This document shows positions 9,001 through 25,899 of a stretch of 64,000 nt of DNA, piece by piece. Numbering within the stretch: position 1 is the stretch's first letter; every line of letters begins with the position of its first letter. The notes beneath the pieces were generated by a model. The model ran no database searches. It saw nothing but the letters and a program-made list of their open reading frames with translations, and was not told the origin of the DNA. The position numbers and the translations under genes were made by a program. The DNA is from Paramarasmius palmivorus (taxonomy: Eukaryota > Basidiomycota > Agaricomycetes > Agaricales > Marasmiaceae): NCBI GenBank assembly GCA_037176845.1, contig JAYKXP010000072.1:1-64000 (forward strand). Reading direction: 5' to 3'.

Positions 9001-11786
9001 TCCGTATCTATCTAAAACTATATTCACACAGGGCAGACCATTTCCCGATCTCTAGAGCGTCCCTTTAATGAAAGATCACCAAGCGCTTATACGACCGTCG
9101 AAGGTCACATTCAGCAGGGTACAACCTAAGCGTCAACTCGAAACGGATCCCGAGCAATCTATAATCGTACAAAATTCAACAACAAACTACAACCCAGACT
9201 TTATCTCCTTTAGTTTCACGCCCTGTCCGAACCTTTCGCAGCTGAACGCAGTCCGATCCAACCGAACATGCGGCTGGCATTGCGTCGGTGCTGCAGACGA
9301 TACCCACGTGGAAACAAACACCCCGTACACGTTCTACACTATGATTTCTCACCAGGAGATCTCTTTTCAAAACCTTTGATCACTCTTCCAGAGGGAATAG
9401 TGAATCTGGAGCGTTGCTGTGCAAAGGTACGGTCCTCTCGGTCCTCAACGCCATACTCGTCGAGCTCTTCGAATCCAGGATCCCTGGACCCCCTGCCTTG
9501 CCTTTGAAAGCAACTCTCGAACGGTTCATTCCATGAGGTGTTCGGATATCTCACGGGTACGTTTTATATGTTTCCCAAGAGCATTTCTCATGCTAACTCA
9601 GATGTTTCTCGTACCTAATATACATCGCTGCTGAGATGGCAATCGGACATGCCTATTTAGTGCTGTAATGTAGCAAGTACTACGGGATATCTCTGAAAGT
9701 TCACTCTCGCGGAAACTCCGATTGTAGTCGCCACCTGATTCGAGGAAATACTGAAAGGTATGGCTATAGGACCGTTAATCAAGCAAGTCAGGATTCGATT
9801 TTGGATATACGCCCAACAGTGATTTTGAACGGTATAGAACATGGTGGCTTGGCAAAGCTGGGGAGTATACCAAGGTATGTTATGATTATTCATTTCACGT
9901 TGGCTAACATACTACCATCGCGTAGGCTTCAGGGACATTTTTCGTACTTTTGCAATGCAGAGGTCCGCATTTCTGTATGCAGTGGCACGTCCTGATGGAA
10001 GACTCCATCAAATCGTATGGATCAAATGCTGGACCACACTTGGTCACGCGATATTCACGCATACACATCTCGATATAGTCTTCTTCCGGAATGTAAGCTT
10101 GGACCTCCTGTCCGGGCGGAAATTATGTGCATTAAGGTCCGTCACTCGGGCTCCTCCTTGCTTGTACCTGCTGTACTCAATTCAGCACAGACGCTTCATT
10201 TATTTTCCAGACTCTGGGAACACATATTGACCTGGAAATGACCCCGAGCTAATCGTCGTGCAGCTCCAACAACTCCTTTCTTATATTCTTGGTACTCATC
10301 ATATTGCTGAATCGATGGTGACCCGGAGAGTTGAAAGAGAGCGAGAAAATGCCCGAACGTGTGTCCGTATATTAAATTCTACGTTTATATAACATACGTT
10401 GATGATATCCCGGACCTGTTCGTACATGCAATAACATGTGGAATTGATGTAGTACATCAACTAGAAATCTCTTCGCACGCACGGAGTGACTGGATTTGTC
10501 ACTAAGGAGAGTCAAATTGCGAGGTTCCAGTGTAGGTACTCCAGTCAGTTACCTAAAATATCTACCGAGCGATCTTCTGAGGGATAGGTCCAAGAGAACA
10601 CCAGTCGAGGAAGGAAGCCCTCGGTTTATCGTTCATGAGGATAGAGGACAAGAAATAGGATGCAGGAGTTAGTCGTGAAGAGAAGCATGGCCTTAAAGCG
10701 TGACGAGTAATGGTTGCAGAAGCGCGGAAGTCTCCATGAATAGCAGCCGCTGTGGGTGGTATAGTTGCAATAGGGAGCGGAGCACTTGGCGATATTCGGA
10801 ACGGAGCGCTGAAACTATGTCTGAAACTGGCCTGAAATGAGTCATTTGTGGGATGGCGCGGACAATGCGGAGGCATGAAGACACGGGAAAGATAAAATGA
10901 AAAAGGCACTACTCACTGTGTGATACATCATGCACCCAAAAACTTCCAACCACCCATCCGGCTCTAAACTCTCTCAGAGTACACCTTTCTATTGCATAAT
11001 CTTCCCGGAATCTTGTTTGAGGTATAAGCCTTGGTGATTTGTCGAGCTCGTCGTTGTTGAACGTGGTTGTGGTCAAGGAATGATTCAAAGATTAGAAAAT
11101 GATGAGATAAATTAAACGACCGTGCCTGAGAACGAAGGTACTGTATGGTTAGGGTTTACATCTTCTTTGGCATCAACGACGACGACGACCGTAGCTCTGA
11201 TTTTCTGTCCTTGATATTTCCCTACAGTCCTCTTGAACCAAGGCTCAAAGTGATCTTGAGGTGCTTGGAGTACGCTGCAGGGTAGAATGGGCTCCCAGGT
11301 GCGTCAACTTACAATCGTGCTCAAAGACATTTATTTCGGTCCTCGTTCATCCTCTAGATGACCCCGCAAATCATTCCATGACCTTGGAAGAATCGTATAT
11401 CGAAAGCCCTCACCTGAAAATACAAACCGAGTAGCTAATACGCGCATTTGTCGAGACTTCACCGGAACTGTGCTCGTTGAAGAACTACGCACTGATTTCA
11501 CAAAGTCGGTGCGTGTTTTGTGCGCTACTTCTACGATTCCTCATTTCTGACATGTATTCTAGGGTACTAGGCCCTATCAGCCCGCGCTACCATATCGGAA
11601 TGTCGAACCGCGTGTACGGACGTCGTACTTTCCCCCACCAACTTATTCCCAACGCATCGTTGAGGTTTCCACATAAACGATCACCCCACAAGATCCTCTC
11701 GTGTAATTTGCGTCCAGAGATTACAGAATACACTCGTTCTCAATGCTCGTCATGTCGCGATATTGTATAGTAACAGCATACCCTCA
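6011..11786. other. Long region without recognised gene
   Basis: Several frames stay open for 100-170 codons (for example 8066-8578 plus, 6886-7356 minus, 10562-10909 minus), but none resembles a protein I can name and none joins neighbours across convincing splice sites. Proline/serine-rich minus-strand frames at 6.9-7.6 kb resemble in style those at 26.0-27.5 kb, perhaps remnants of related genes. Most likely decayed coding sequence or old transposon remains. Confidence 0.35.
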
Positions 11787-11874
11787 TGCCCCATGGCTGA
11801 GTTGGTTACAGCGTCCGACTGTTATAGCTAGGTATCACATCGGAAGGTCGTGAGTTCGAGCCTCACTGGGGCAG
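11787..11874 (+). tRNA. tRNA-Asn (GTT), with intron
   Basis: A 7-bp acceptor stem TGCCCCA/TGGGGCA is present, with D arm (GGCTGAGTTGGTTACAGC), anticodon stem TCCGA/TCGGA, loop CTGTTA..A giving anticodon GTT, and T arm GTGAG-TTCGAGC-CTCAC. A 14-nt intron (TAGCTAGGTATCAC) lies after the base 3' of the anticodon, the usual eukaryotic position. The mature body matches the second copy at 15947-16036, which lies in the opposite orientation on the other side of the kinase gene. Confidence 0.93.
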
Positions 11875-12020
11875 CTAGGGTGGTAACGGAATGATTTTTG
11901 CCTTTATCCGCAGTAACCATGGAAGGTAGCGCAGCAGTCGTGAGGTACAGCGAGCCCAACTCGATTGCTTTTGGCAAAAAAGTCTCTCGGAGGCATTTTT
12001 GTATCCAATCACAAGCTTAA

Positions 12021-15828
<3,808 letters not shown>

Positions 15829-15946
15829 AAACATCAATTTCCTGAAACGGACGGTAATACATATGTGGCGATGTATTTGCTACCATGCATGTTGTAATAC
15901 GGAAATACTCATCCGCTGGTGGATGAAGCAAAAGGGATTGAATCAC

Positions 15947-16036
15947 CTGCCCCAGTGAGGCTCGAACTCACGACCTTCCGATTGATGACATCGACACGTA
16001 ACAGTCGGACGCTGTAACCAACTCAGCCATGGGGCA
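15947..16036 (-). tRNA. tRNA-Asn (GTT), with intron
   Basis: Same mature sequence as the tRNA at 11787-11874, in opposite orientation, starting about 120 bp after the kinase stop codon. Acceptor TGCCCCA/TGGGGCA, anticodon GTT in loop CTGTTA..A. The intron (CGTGTCGATGTCATCA) is unrelated to that of the first copy in sequence and length. Confidence 0.93.
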
Positions 16037-16139
16037 GATGAAGGGTTATTTATCATAGGTAATCCTGTTGTTTTTGTACTCGCAAAGCTCGGAAGTCTAC
16101 TCACGTGGACCGAACACCTTTTTCTCCCGAACCACGATC

Positions 16140-16352
16140 ATGGATACCGCACTGCATCCCCCAATCCGTCTACAACTCCTCGAGGAACGCTCCGTCTCAG
16201 CGAAAACGACACAAAAGCTCTTAGCAGCCTTCATTGAGGATTTTCACGCACGTACCAACACAGCTCAGGGAGGAAAAGGCGGAAACACTGGGGTTGCTGT
16301 GAGACTGCAGAAGCTGAGGGATGCGCTCGAAGAGGAGACTAAGAAGGCATAG
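16140..16352 (+). CDS. Small conserved-looking protein, 70 aa
   Basis: Single-exon frame of 70 aa beginning MDTALHPPIRLQLLEERSVS and ending in EETKKA. I do not recognise it. It looks helical and soluble: a leucine-rich first helix (LQLLEERSVSAKTTQKLLAAFIEDF), a Gly-rich linker and a second charged helix (VAVRLQKLRDALEEET). No signal peptide or membrane segment. Codon use and the clean start (CACGATCATGGAT) suggest a real gene. It lies between the minus-strand tRNA-Asn, 100 bp upstream, and the SDR gene downstream. Confidence 0.6.
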   Translation: MDTALHPPIRLQLLEERSVSAKTTQKLLAAFIEDFHARTNTAQGGKGGNTGVAVRLQKLRDALEEETKKA

Positions 16353-17025
16353 CGAATCTCGTACGTACTTTGCTTAGCTGCTGCTTTGTCTAACTTCTTG
16401 ATGCTTGACGCAGGAGTTAGCACATAGGCAGCTTATACCATTATCCTGCTCCACATCCGGCTGCAACAAATCTATCCATTGCATCATAACCACTGTCACC
16501 TATCGCTAGGCTGCAGCATTTCCCTTCTTACCAAAGGCTGATTGACAACGCATAACGAAAGCTATGTAGACGAGAATCCAACGGCATGCGACGTTCGGAA
16601 CGCATTTATTGCCTCAGACCAGCAATACACATTCCTATGACTGTATAACTTGAGAAGACCTACATGATCAGGCAGCTCAGCCATGATACCGACAACGTCT
16701 GAAGATTTGCTATCTTGTTAGGCCTAGATCTCGTAGCCGGTATCATGCAGAACTCAAATCAGACACGCTACGTCTTCAATGTTGTACGACAGGCGTCTTC
16801 TTCACCTTGAAACGCCAAGGTTCCCAAGCAATCAAGCTGTTGGACTTCGGAGGACCCTGAGTGACGACGGGTGAACTGTGTATGATGGGTTTGGAGCGTG
16901 TTGGTGCACCTCAGCTGACTCCGGTACATTGTACGCCAATCCCGAAAGTATCACAAGCTCATCGCGCTCCAAACCCCTCTACTGCGGGGAAATGAGCACA
17001 CTTCAGCTCTCTGTTCTCCCCCACG

Positions 17026-18570
17026 ATGGAAGTCATTGAGTATATTGAACAATTAGGTATGTCCGTCGCACTGTTTTAAATAGAACTGTATTAGCTGACA
17101 TATTCGCCTCTAGTATTGAAAAGATCATACCTAACAACACTTATCTTTGGTATTGGCGCTTACCAACTTTCGTTCTTCGTGGTTCGCACTATTCTAGTCT
17201 TTACACAAACATTGATTCTTTCCGGAACACCAGTAAGCACATTCCTATCCTCTCGGAGAAATTTTCTTATTTCATCCGATGCCTACTACAGCTAACGAGT
17301 TACGGTGCAAAGAAGGGAGCATGGGCAGGTTCGTATAATTGTAGACATCCAGCGATACCTCTGTCATCTGAGTGGCCTCTAGTGATAACCGGATCTTCGG
17401 ATGGTATCGGACGTGAATTTGCGATTCAGCTAGGTTCAGCGGGTTTGAACATACTTCTCGTCGCGCGGAACAAAGAGGCTCTGGAAAGGGTAGCCGAACA
17501 AATTAGTGCGTGCGTTAATTTCTCTTCATTAACCGGACTAGCATGTAGGAGGGGCCACGAATAACGCGGTATCTGTTCAGATCTGCCTTATCGACTTTGC
17601 GAAGGCAACGGAGGAGGACTTCACACGACTACAGCAAATTATCGACTCAATGAACATTGGAGTTCTTGGTGGGTTCAATTTCAGCATCGATCACATTTCC
17701 GTTAATGTCTGCTATCCTACTCCATGCACGCATCGCATTGTCGGCGTATGTGAAGTCAACAATGTCGGCCGAGGACATTCAGTACCCAACCCATTCATCG
17801 AAACACCCTTGTCCGAAATCAACGATATCATAGCGATCAATGTCCAGGGCACACTGCGAACAACGCATTTGGTCGTCCCAACAATGATCAGATCTAAGCA
17901 ACGTTCTAGGTATGTCCTTCTATCGATGAATATGGGTCGAGTATTGGTCGAGAAAAGCGTTTGATCCTAGTTTTTCGTGGGTTCGCCTGTCCGTTCAAAT
18001 CTCCTGTACCCGTGTTCACGTTCATTCATTCAACTCTAGCCCTATGTCGTGTGTGGAATTGATAATCTTCCTTAGAAGGGGTCTTGTGATCAACGTCGGC
18101 TCGCTATCCGGAGCTATACCCATCTCACTCCTTTCGACATATTCAGCTAGCAAGTCTTTCATGGCTACGTGGTCAGCCGCGCTACGGGAAGAACTAAAAG
18201 ACGAGGATATCGACGTTGTCCATCTCAACGCTTTCTACGTAGTAAGTGAGATTGTCTTATTGAATGCTAAAATTGACCTTCGCATTAGGAAACCAAACTC
18301 TCCAATACCAAGAAGTCTCTAATTGTGCCCGACACTGCAACATATGTTTCCTCTGCACTCGGATCTCTTGGTTGGGCTTGTGGTGCCGCTCTCACAGGAC
18401 GCCCAGGTACTGCCTCACCTTTCTGGGGGCACGCGCTGTTGGATTGGATTGGACAGATCGTACCGGGGTATCCAGGCGTCTTTGTTCCGGTGGGACTGAA
18501 GCTCCAGCGCTTCATGCGAAAGAAGATCATTCATGAGAGTGTTCTAAAGGAGAAAGCGAGCACACGTTGA
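17026..18570 (+). CDS. 17beta-HSD/3-ketoacyl-CoA reductase-like SDR
   Basis: Membrane-anchored short-chain dehydrogenase of the family that includes very-long-chain 3-oxoacyl-CoA reductase (yeast Ifa38, animal HSD17B12), the second step of microsomal fatty-acid elongation. Eight exons: 17026-17056, 17114-17232, 17292-17328, 17383-17505, 17549-17668, 17756-17909, 18076-18241, 18289-18570 (343 aa). Seen: N-terminal hydrophobic segment (about 19-50), cofactor motif TGSSDGIG (65-72), NNVGRGH in place of NNAG, Ser in NVGSLSG (about 204), active-site YSASK (Y217, K221), a second hydrophobic region and a basic C-terminus (MRKKII). The acceptor at 18075 could also be used three bases downstream without changing frame. 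The exact substrate is inferred from family only. Confidence 0.9.
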
Positions 18571-19099
18571 TATACATAAGGGGAGAGGATCATCCTCGGG
18601 AGCTATCACCCCGATCAGGGCAGCCTACATCATAATCCTATCTGTATGCATTTGGTTCTCTTGCAATCGGTACTTGATCAAAGCCTAGTATATAGATCGA
18701 GTGCAGTCTGATTTGAGTAGAGCTTCGAGCTAATATGTTGTCTGGTTATATACCGTTCTCTATTCAACATCGTAAAGCTCAAATAGTTCTGTAGCGGAGT
18801 CGATAGACCAGAGCCCAACAGGAGACCACTCGTTAGCAAGATGTGATGAAAGGCTAGACGATCTCAAGATACATTTACAAACGAAGTTACTCCCTGGACT
18901 TATTCAAAGCACTTCTGTGGCGTCCGATCTCAATGTTTAAAGTGGTTACTTGCGACTTAATCTATATCCGACATAGTTGCATACAAATACAGGAGCAAAA
19001 CCCATAAACATTAGTCATACAGGTGATAAAACAGATTCCGTGTAAAAGGGCCTGGGGTCATAGAACATGAAGCCAAATGTAAAATTCATAACACGCTTG
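18571..19099. other. Intergenic, convergent gene ends
   Basis: Separates the convergent 3' ends of the SDR and the FAD monooxygenase. AT-rich; nothing else supported. Confidence 0.6.
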
Positions 19100-20988
19100 T
19101 TACGACTCCAGTCTCCTGATTGATTCTTGTACGGCATCATCAACTGTAGTGGTCCATGCTTCGCGGGAAATTAACTGCCTTGAATTGGAGGTCTAGACGT
19201 ATCGAGACAGTACTCACCCCATTCCCAGTTCTTCACGAACTTCTTACCCATTCTTTGTAAGACATCCCATTGCTCATCGGAGTCCATACGATCCAAGTCG
19301 ATGCCATCGAGCTCGAACGAGTAGTATCGTCCATTCTGACGTGTGTTCTCCTGTACACGATGTGCCATTGGGCGTCGAATCTCATCGTACACGCGGAGAG
19401 CGCGGTGAACGTTCTCCCGAGTAGTCCGCGGATGACCGAGGACTGTGGCAAGAATGTAACTATCCTGTAGTCCTTTTGTAAGACAGTGAACAGAAGTTGT
19501 CGATGAAACGCACCTCTATTGCCTGTCCAGCTCCAGAACCCTGATGAGGCTGAGCAGCATGGGCCTAAGATCAAAGTGTGAGTTATATGACGTATGTACC
19601 CATGCAGAATTTAAGACTATTACTTACTGCATCACCCATAACTGCTGCCCTGCCTGACACATAAGAACGCATAGGGCGCACTGTGTGAATCGCCCACTGG
19701 AGCGGTTTATCGACGCACTTTAGGCAGATGATTGAGGCGGTAGTGATATTATAAGTTGATCGCACTTACATCTATCAAAGCCTGCACTTCCGGCTCCCAA
19801 TGTGAAAACATTGGCGCAAACTGAGACCGATCTGATGTAGCAACCCAAGGACCATTATATTTTGTGTTTTCAAGATCATGTCGGAAGGTAAACGCGACGA
19901 AGTTTACGAGTTTTCCCTTGGATATTGGGTACGCAATAACATACTAAGATTGAAAATGAGGGGCCTGTAAACATGGGTAAGGAATGGGATGACTCACACC
20001 ACCTTTACCAAGGTACTAGAGGGCGAGAAATCTCCGTTAAAACGAACAGCACATGACGAAGTGCGGTGCCTACCTGCATAGGTGTGGTCATTGCCCGATG
20101 GGTGGGGAATCGGGAGTTCAACCGTTCTGTGGGTATTAAAGCCCGATATGCAATGGTCCCGCTCCAAACAGGTTCCACTGCAAGTAATAGATCTGCGGCT
20201 TCCTTATATCTGCCCTCGGACTGGGCCCATCTTGACTTCTCGCTTAATATTGACCGTCTAACAGCCGATTTCAGGCCATCTGCGCCCAAAAGCACGTCGC
20301 AATAAGCTTTGGATCCGTCCTCAAAAAGTAACTCGATAGGTCCGGTCATGCGCTGGTGATATGATCGGAGTCGCTTAGAGCAGTGTGTTCTGCAAGATCT
20401 TGGTAGATGTCGGAGAAGTGTTTGCTGGTAATCGGCTCTATGAAGCATTACGAGCGAACCTTGCGGAGAATGTGTAAGACAAATAACAATATCCAGTTGG
20501 TAACGTAGACATACCGTTGGTGACTAGTTGATAGAAGTCGCTACTCTCTTCAGGCTGGTCACTCTTTCGATACCGAAAGCTCGATACTACAGAGTATGAG
20601 ATGATTGTTAGTTGAACGTGAGAAGTGGCACAAACCTGGTCCATCCGTAACACTAAGTTCGGTAACGCGAAGAAGGTCCTGCTCAAGACCCAGAGCTCGG
20701 ATAATCTTCCATGGCCCTGGACTGCAGTTATGCCTCGAAATATCAATCATGTATGTATAGTACTCACGAGGAAAAAGGCCAATTCCTGCGCCGACTTCTG
20801 CGAGTTTATTGGCACTTTCGTAAACGTCGATTTCTATATCGGGAAATTTTGACAATGCAAGCGCGCAGGTCAAGCCTCCGATGCCAGCACCACTATCAAC
20901 AATGGAAAGGGCTATCAGCGCTGTGATAAACAAGAGATTGCAAGATAGTTTACCAGATTGCAACTGTTAGTCTGCTGTTTGACCCCAT
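19100..20988 (-). CDS. FAD-dependent monooxygenase, salicylate hydroxylase type
   Basis: Flavoprotein monooxygenase of the salicylate-hydroxylase-like group, which uses NAD(P)H and O2 to hydroxylate (or decarboxylate) aromatic substrates. Eleven exons on the minus strand: 20988-20954, 20892-20768, 20716-20636, 20586-20515, 20459-20074, 20015-19998, 19943-19770, 19717-19628, 19564-19514, 19464-19218, 19158-19100 (445 aa). Seen: dinucleotide-binding CGAGIGGLTCALAL (GxGxxG 13-18), GADG motif (163-166), second FAD motif GDAAHAAQPHQGSGAGQAIE (325-344). The length is typical. One exon is only 18 nt. The residue before GAGIGG is Cys where Val is usual. Substrate unknown. Confidence 0.92.
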
Positions 20989-23900
20989 TGACTGTGATAT
21001 GACAAGGTTGACTGAAGCAGGTGTGGTATGAGTATCACCAATATTCCAAGCAAGGGCGCCATTTTTAACGTTGCGGGAGCCCTTTTGACACGGTTTGACC
21101 GGACAACGTTTAGGATGGTGGTGTAGTTGCCGAAGAATTGGTGCTTACTCAAGAAGGGGCGTGCACGTTCCTGATAGTGCGGCTAATTATTTCCCACGAT
21201 TCAGTCGCGCCTTCCTCCAAATAACATCCGGTAAGTCCTGTCAAGTCGCAGTGACGAAATTTGAGAACATATCAATCAGCAGCGAACGTTGAGATGTCAG
21301 GGAGATACTCCACGATGGAGACAGTACTCTTCTCCTGATCTCTGTTTATCAAGCCCTTGAGACGAGATTTCACCCATTGGTCGTTCAATCACGAAATTAT
21401 CGAGAAACTTCAACCTACTTCAACCAACCTCATACGCCGGTAAGCTGGTCTCGCTCATCTATCGCGGATCATATATGATGGGAGATAGAGGGGAAGGTTT
21501 CCTGGGAAGGTGAACCGGCGCCCATGATTACAACAGAGTTCTTAGGTACCGTGACAAAAGCCGAGCGCTTTCCATCTCGTATTACTATAGAGACACTCAC
21601 CCTCATTTACCGCTCTTTTATTGCGAAGTAATCGTGTGATCATCGGATATAGGGGAGAGGAGTCCTCGTTAGCGGGAGAGGCAGTACTAAGTAACTGTAT
21701 TTAGAAGAACGTTGCAAGGCTAAGGCCTCACAGGCTAAGTACCACGTGGAAGTTATAAACGCTGGCGGAGATAAGCTTAGCTCGAATCAGCCAAATCCGT
21801 GCGACTGTTCAGAAGTTGTATGTCACCTACCTGGAAGTGTATCTATCCTCTCTTTCGACCTCACGAAATCGAACTTTATGCATTTCATTGGTATGTTTGG
21901 CGGCAAAGCGCTTCAACAGGCTCACCGCTGAGCATGCCGCGTGCATTCATTTTATCTTAATCTGATGAGCCAAAGCAACATAAGGCATCAGAATCAGTCA
22001 TATACCTTGTAGTTTTGGTACACAAGTGGTTATAGGCTTTGGATACTTTCCTATATTACAGGATGCGGCATGCTCTCATTGTAGATTGTGAACTGTCTCC
22101 CCGATATGTACGGCAATGTTACTGCCGCCGCAGGAACGTCACCGATCCCTGCGTGCGAAATCATCTCGCAGAATACTTACAAGCATCTAGATACCGTGGG
22201 CAATCCAAGTGTTCTCAGTCCAGACCATCTCCTTGCCATCAGTATTTGAACCGAGGAAAGGGAAAGCTAGTTCCTGAGCCACAGAGTTGCGAAGTGTTCG
22301 GGTTTCTTTCCTGTGGCAAGTCTTTAGTCTTGCATGACATGCTGGGAACGAGGTCGGTACTATCGTTACCAACCAGCCAAGCGATGTCGAAGGTCAAGGA
22401 ATTACTATTTCTCGTCTCGTCATGGAATGAGACTAGCCCTTAGAATCTGTTTCTAGTGTTGATTTGGAATGGTCCGTTTCATCAGTTCGGCTCAGACGAG
22501 GTAGGAAATGAGTGTGAAACGAGTGAATGGTTACAGACATTCAATCATAGCTATATCAAAAACATACCGGTGAGGGCGAGTATGGGGCCAAACGTATTGT
22601 TTCTTTGCTTCAACGAAAGAGGTTCATCGGAAGAGGACGAGGCAATACTCAACCGAACTTTGACTGTACCGGACTCGGAAACTGGTCCACAGGGACGTTG
22701 GTAGATGTTTTATCCATTACTGAAGGAAAATCTAAAATCTTATGTAGGTACAGTCTTTTTTTTGATGCACAACCCCTTGGTATTATTTGCACCCTGGATT
22801 CAATGCACAAAAATGGCACTGGTCGTCGTCGAGCGTGTATGCGTATCGTGAGGTTTCAAAGTAAACAGGCGCGTTATTGGCATCTTTACCCGAACTTTCT
22901 GAATCTCTGGTCTGACAGAATCGGTCGAAGGGTCGCTTCCGAAGGTGAATGATTTTTCGACGTCGTGCATGCGAACAGTGTCTGGGGAAGTAGCAGCAAA
23001 TAACCGTCGATCAAATACACCCAGCACCTCAAAAATTATTCCCTGATCGACATGCCCGAATCGACCGCACTCCTAGATCAATGATCATGACGAAAGCCTG
23101 GGTACGTCACTCCATGCCGGCAACAAAGTCGTCGCGAGGGAGGACAGGTAATGAGAGACAGTATGCTTTCTGCGAGGCAAGCACTGGTGTAGAGGGCGCA
23201 TCAGGAAGCGAGGTTAGCCATGCTGTTAGCATCCAGGATGGCACATACCCTGAACCGTACCTTTAATAGAGACTACCTGCCAATTTACCTCATGACACTG
23301 TGTATGCTATGCTGGCCCAATACTCACCTACCGTGAATATCGCATTCGAGCTCCTAAAGGATTCTGGGCGCCTTGACATCTAGAAAATGAGAGGTTAAAG
23401 TCTGTCCATTGTTCATCGGTACCGAAATATGCCCCGAGAAAAAGCGACCCAGAATTTTTCGGCTCCTACAATGGACGAGTTACCAGGATATCGCTATGCA
23501 GCTGCTGAATGAACACTCGCAGGAAGAAACGCGAATCATCACTACAGATGCGCATCTAGTAGGCGCATTTTGGGCTCGATCCCACTTGAACAATGAACAC
23601 GAGAGCAAGGCGGCATAACTTCCTGAGGAACGTGGCGACCAGAGTTGTGCGAGACACAAAGCCGAGTCTGGGATCTTCATTGCAAGTTGAGGATGAGAAA
23701 AGTATGCTTGAACGCAGTCGTCGCTGGAGTAAGAGCAAATGTTGTCACAGGATTAGTCACGTCGTCCGAGTCACACCGTGCTTAGAGTATGTGCCTGACA
23801 CAGTCACGTTCGGAACGATATCTTCACACCGTAAGTCACTAAGTGAAAAATATTCTGCTTAAAAAAGTTCTGCGCGGATAAGGCGTGTACATATCAGTTT

Positions 23901-24456
23901 AGTGTCAATAGCTGAAAAGAGCCTAGCAATCATCTGGTGAAACTTCCATATTAGGAAATTTCCTGGCTGAAAAACGAATCATCACCTAATATCCAGCAAG
24001 TCGAGTTATTGGCCAATATGTTCCATTTCTTTTGGTCATTCCTTCGAGCGGAATATTTCACATCTATGCCATGCTTGGATCTTCAAGTTAGCTGCCTTCT
24101 GTGCATCGCGCTGAAACAAAATTCCATCAGACATTCCCTTCCTATTCTACCTGTCTCCAAGGCTCCGAACCTCATACAAAGGTCCGCAAAGCGCGGATCG
24201 CACAACACTTACTCAGATCACCTTGCTTCTTGTCATCAAGCTCGCCGAAACATAGCCAGAACATTCTCGCCCATCTCGGGTCAATATGCCGACTTCAATT
24301 TAAAGATTATGTTCGATTGAATCAGAGGTCTAGGCAAATGACCATCCACAAATGTCCAGTGAAGATGATCTCTATTTCTCGAATGCCCACAAGGCTATAA
24401 CGATAACCCATTATCATCAATAGTGCGAAATCCGAGTCACGGCTCTTTGAACTACC
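20989..24456. other. Region without recognised gene
   Basis: About 3.5 kb between the monooxygenase start and the F-box gene end. Frames are short, and none gives a recognisable protein or consistent splicing. A short block (ACAAAGGTCCGCAAA near 24177-24191) also occurs near 28015-28029, upstream of the first SDR twin, so part may be duplicated promoter sequence. Confidence 0.4.
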
Positions 24457-25824
24457 CTAATAATGGTACAACGGAGTTCTGTAAATTTGAATGGTTTTCC
24501 ACGTGAACATCATCGATGCTTTGAGGATCGATCTACCCTTACACCACAATAAACTTTCCTGGACAAGTGCCGTCGTCACCTTTGTCATTATATCTACTGG
24601 CCCTCCGGGCTTCGCTACCAATTCAGATGAAGATGAATCCCACGCCTCGCAATGCCTAAGCTCCGTGTCCATGAGATCGACGACACAATCCAGGACGAGC
24701 ATCCCCAAATGCGGAAGAAAGTCCTCTACAAAAACATCCAAACCAGACAACAATTCATCATAATTGCTTGCTGAAATAGATAGCTCGTGTAAAGAGGAAT
24801 GTGGACCCCTGGTTAACATAAGCTCCAGAATCGCGTTCAAGGTACCAGAGAGGCGCAATATCCGCAATGCAGGTGTCATAGCGAATAGGTCTAGCCTCGC
24901 ACTATCCTCATGTTTGACTAGTAATATAGCGGCTCAGTCACGAGAAATGTAAAACGCAGTGACAAACTTACATGTAAGGGATCGTAAATCCAGAATCGCG
25001 AGATGCCCGCCCACCAGTGGTAGCAGAGTAGTGAAGCGACTTGTCTCGAAAATCCGCGGGTATGGTTCACGGATATACGTATCCGGCGTGAATGTGACTA
25101 TCAATTCACTTAGACTGGGGAAGCTGCATCCCCGTATCCACATGGCATGGATTAAAGGTAGCGTCCTTTGGTCAACGTGCAGCGTCTGCAATCCACAAAG
25201 GGGTATGAGCTCTCGCGAATGCGGTTCGTCATCCAGCGACTGATTAACCCCAATCTTGTGACAGCAAAGATTCGTCAACAGGGGATATGAACGAATCACT
25301 TGCAGAAGTTGCTCCAGTGTCCCAAAATTAGCCGAGAGAAGATGAAGAGTCGTTATCTTCTGAAAGTGGCTGAGGAAAGCGGACTGTGTCTCCGGCGTCA
25401 GCAGAAGACGAGTGGTCACGATCTGTGATGCAGGGAAACATATATTCGAGAGCTTCAGCGTTTGGATATCACCGAACAGCTGTTTTCCTCGTGTCGTATT
25501 TCCTATCACCTCTCCGCACCAGGCCATGAAGCGTTCAGGATGCCGTATTCGAGAAACGGGTATGTAAGGATGTGGAGAAGGTTTATGTCCGTCAAAGATA
25601 AGTTCCTTCACTCTCGTGGCGTAAAGAGTCGAATGTGGATCAGATATTAGCTCTTCGAAGGTGTCGAGTGAGGTGGAAGTTGTATGGATAATAAAACTGG
25701 CCCAAAAATGTATACGGGCCTGCTGGTGCCACGACCTACACACCAATGAACACATCCCAATATCCTGTCGATTGAGATATGCAACGATTTCGCCAAGGAT
25801 TTCGGGAGGGAGTCGGAGAGCCAT
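24457..25824 (-). CDS. F-box protein with leucine-rich C-terminal part
   Basis: F-box proteins recruit substrates to SCF ubiquitin ligases through Skp1. Two exons: 25824-24972 and 24917-24457 (437 aa). Seen: N-terminal F-box (residues about 3-42, LPPEILGEIVAYL, IGMCSLVCRSWHQQARIHFW), then irregular leucine-rich segments (LQTLHVDQRTLPLIHAMW, LAILDLRSL, LRILRLSGTL). The intron joins LRSLT to FKHEDSARL in frame. This is the large, fast-evolving F-box family of mushroom fungi; the substrate cannot be told. Confidence 0.9.
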
Positions 25825-25880
25825 AATATGAATGACGAGCGAGGGGAAGTAAAATGAAACGAAATGACGGGAAGGTCGAT

Positions 25881-25893
25881 GTTTTTATATATG
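25881..25893 (-). promoter_or_regulatory. TATA-like box of the F-box gene
   Basis: On the minus strand the sequence TATATAAAAA lies about 60 bases upstream of the F-box start codon, a plausible TATA position. Confidence 0.5.
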
Positions 25894-25899
25894 AGAACC

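Noticed and set aside
24491..24763. Plus-strand frame opposite the F-box exon 2
   Set aside because: Shadow of the minus-strand F-box gene, without protein-like features.
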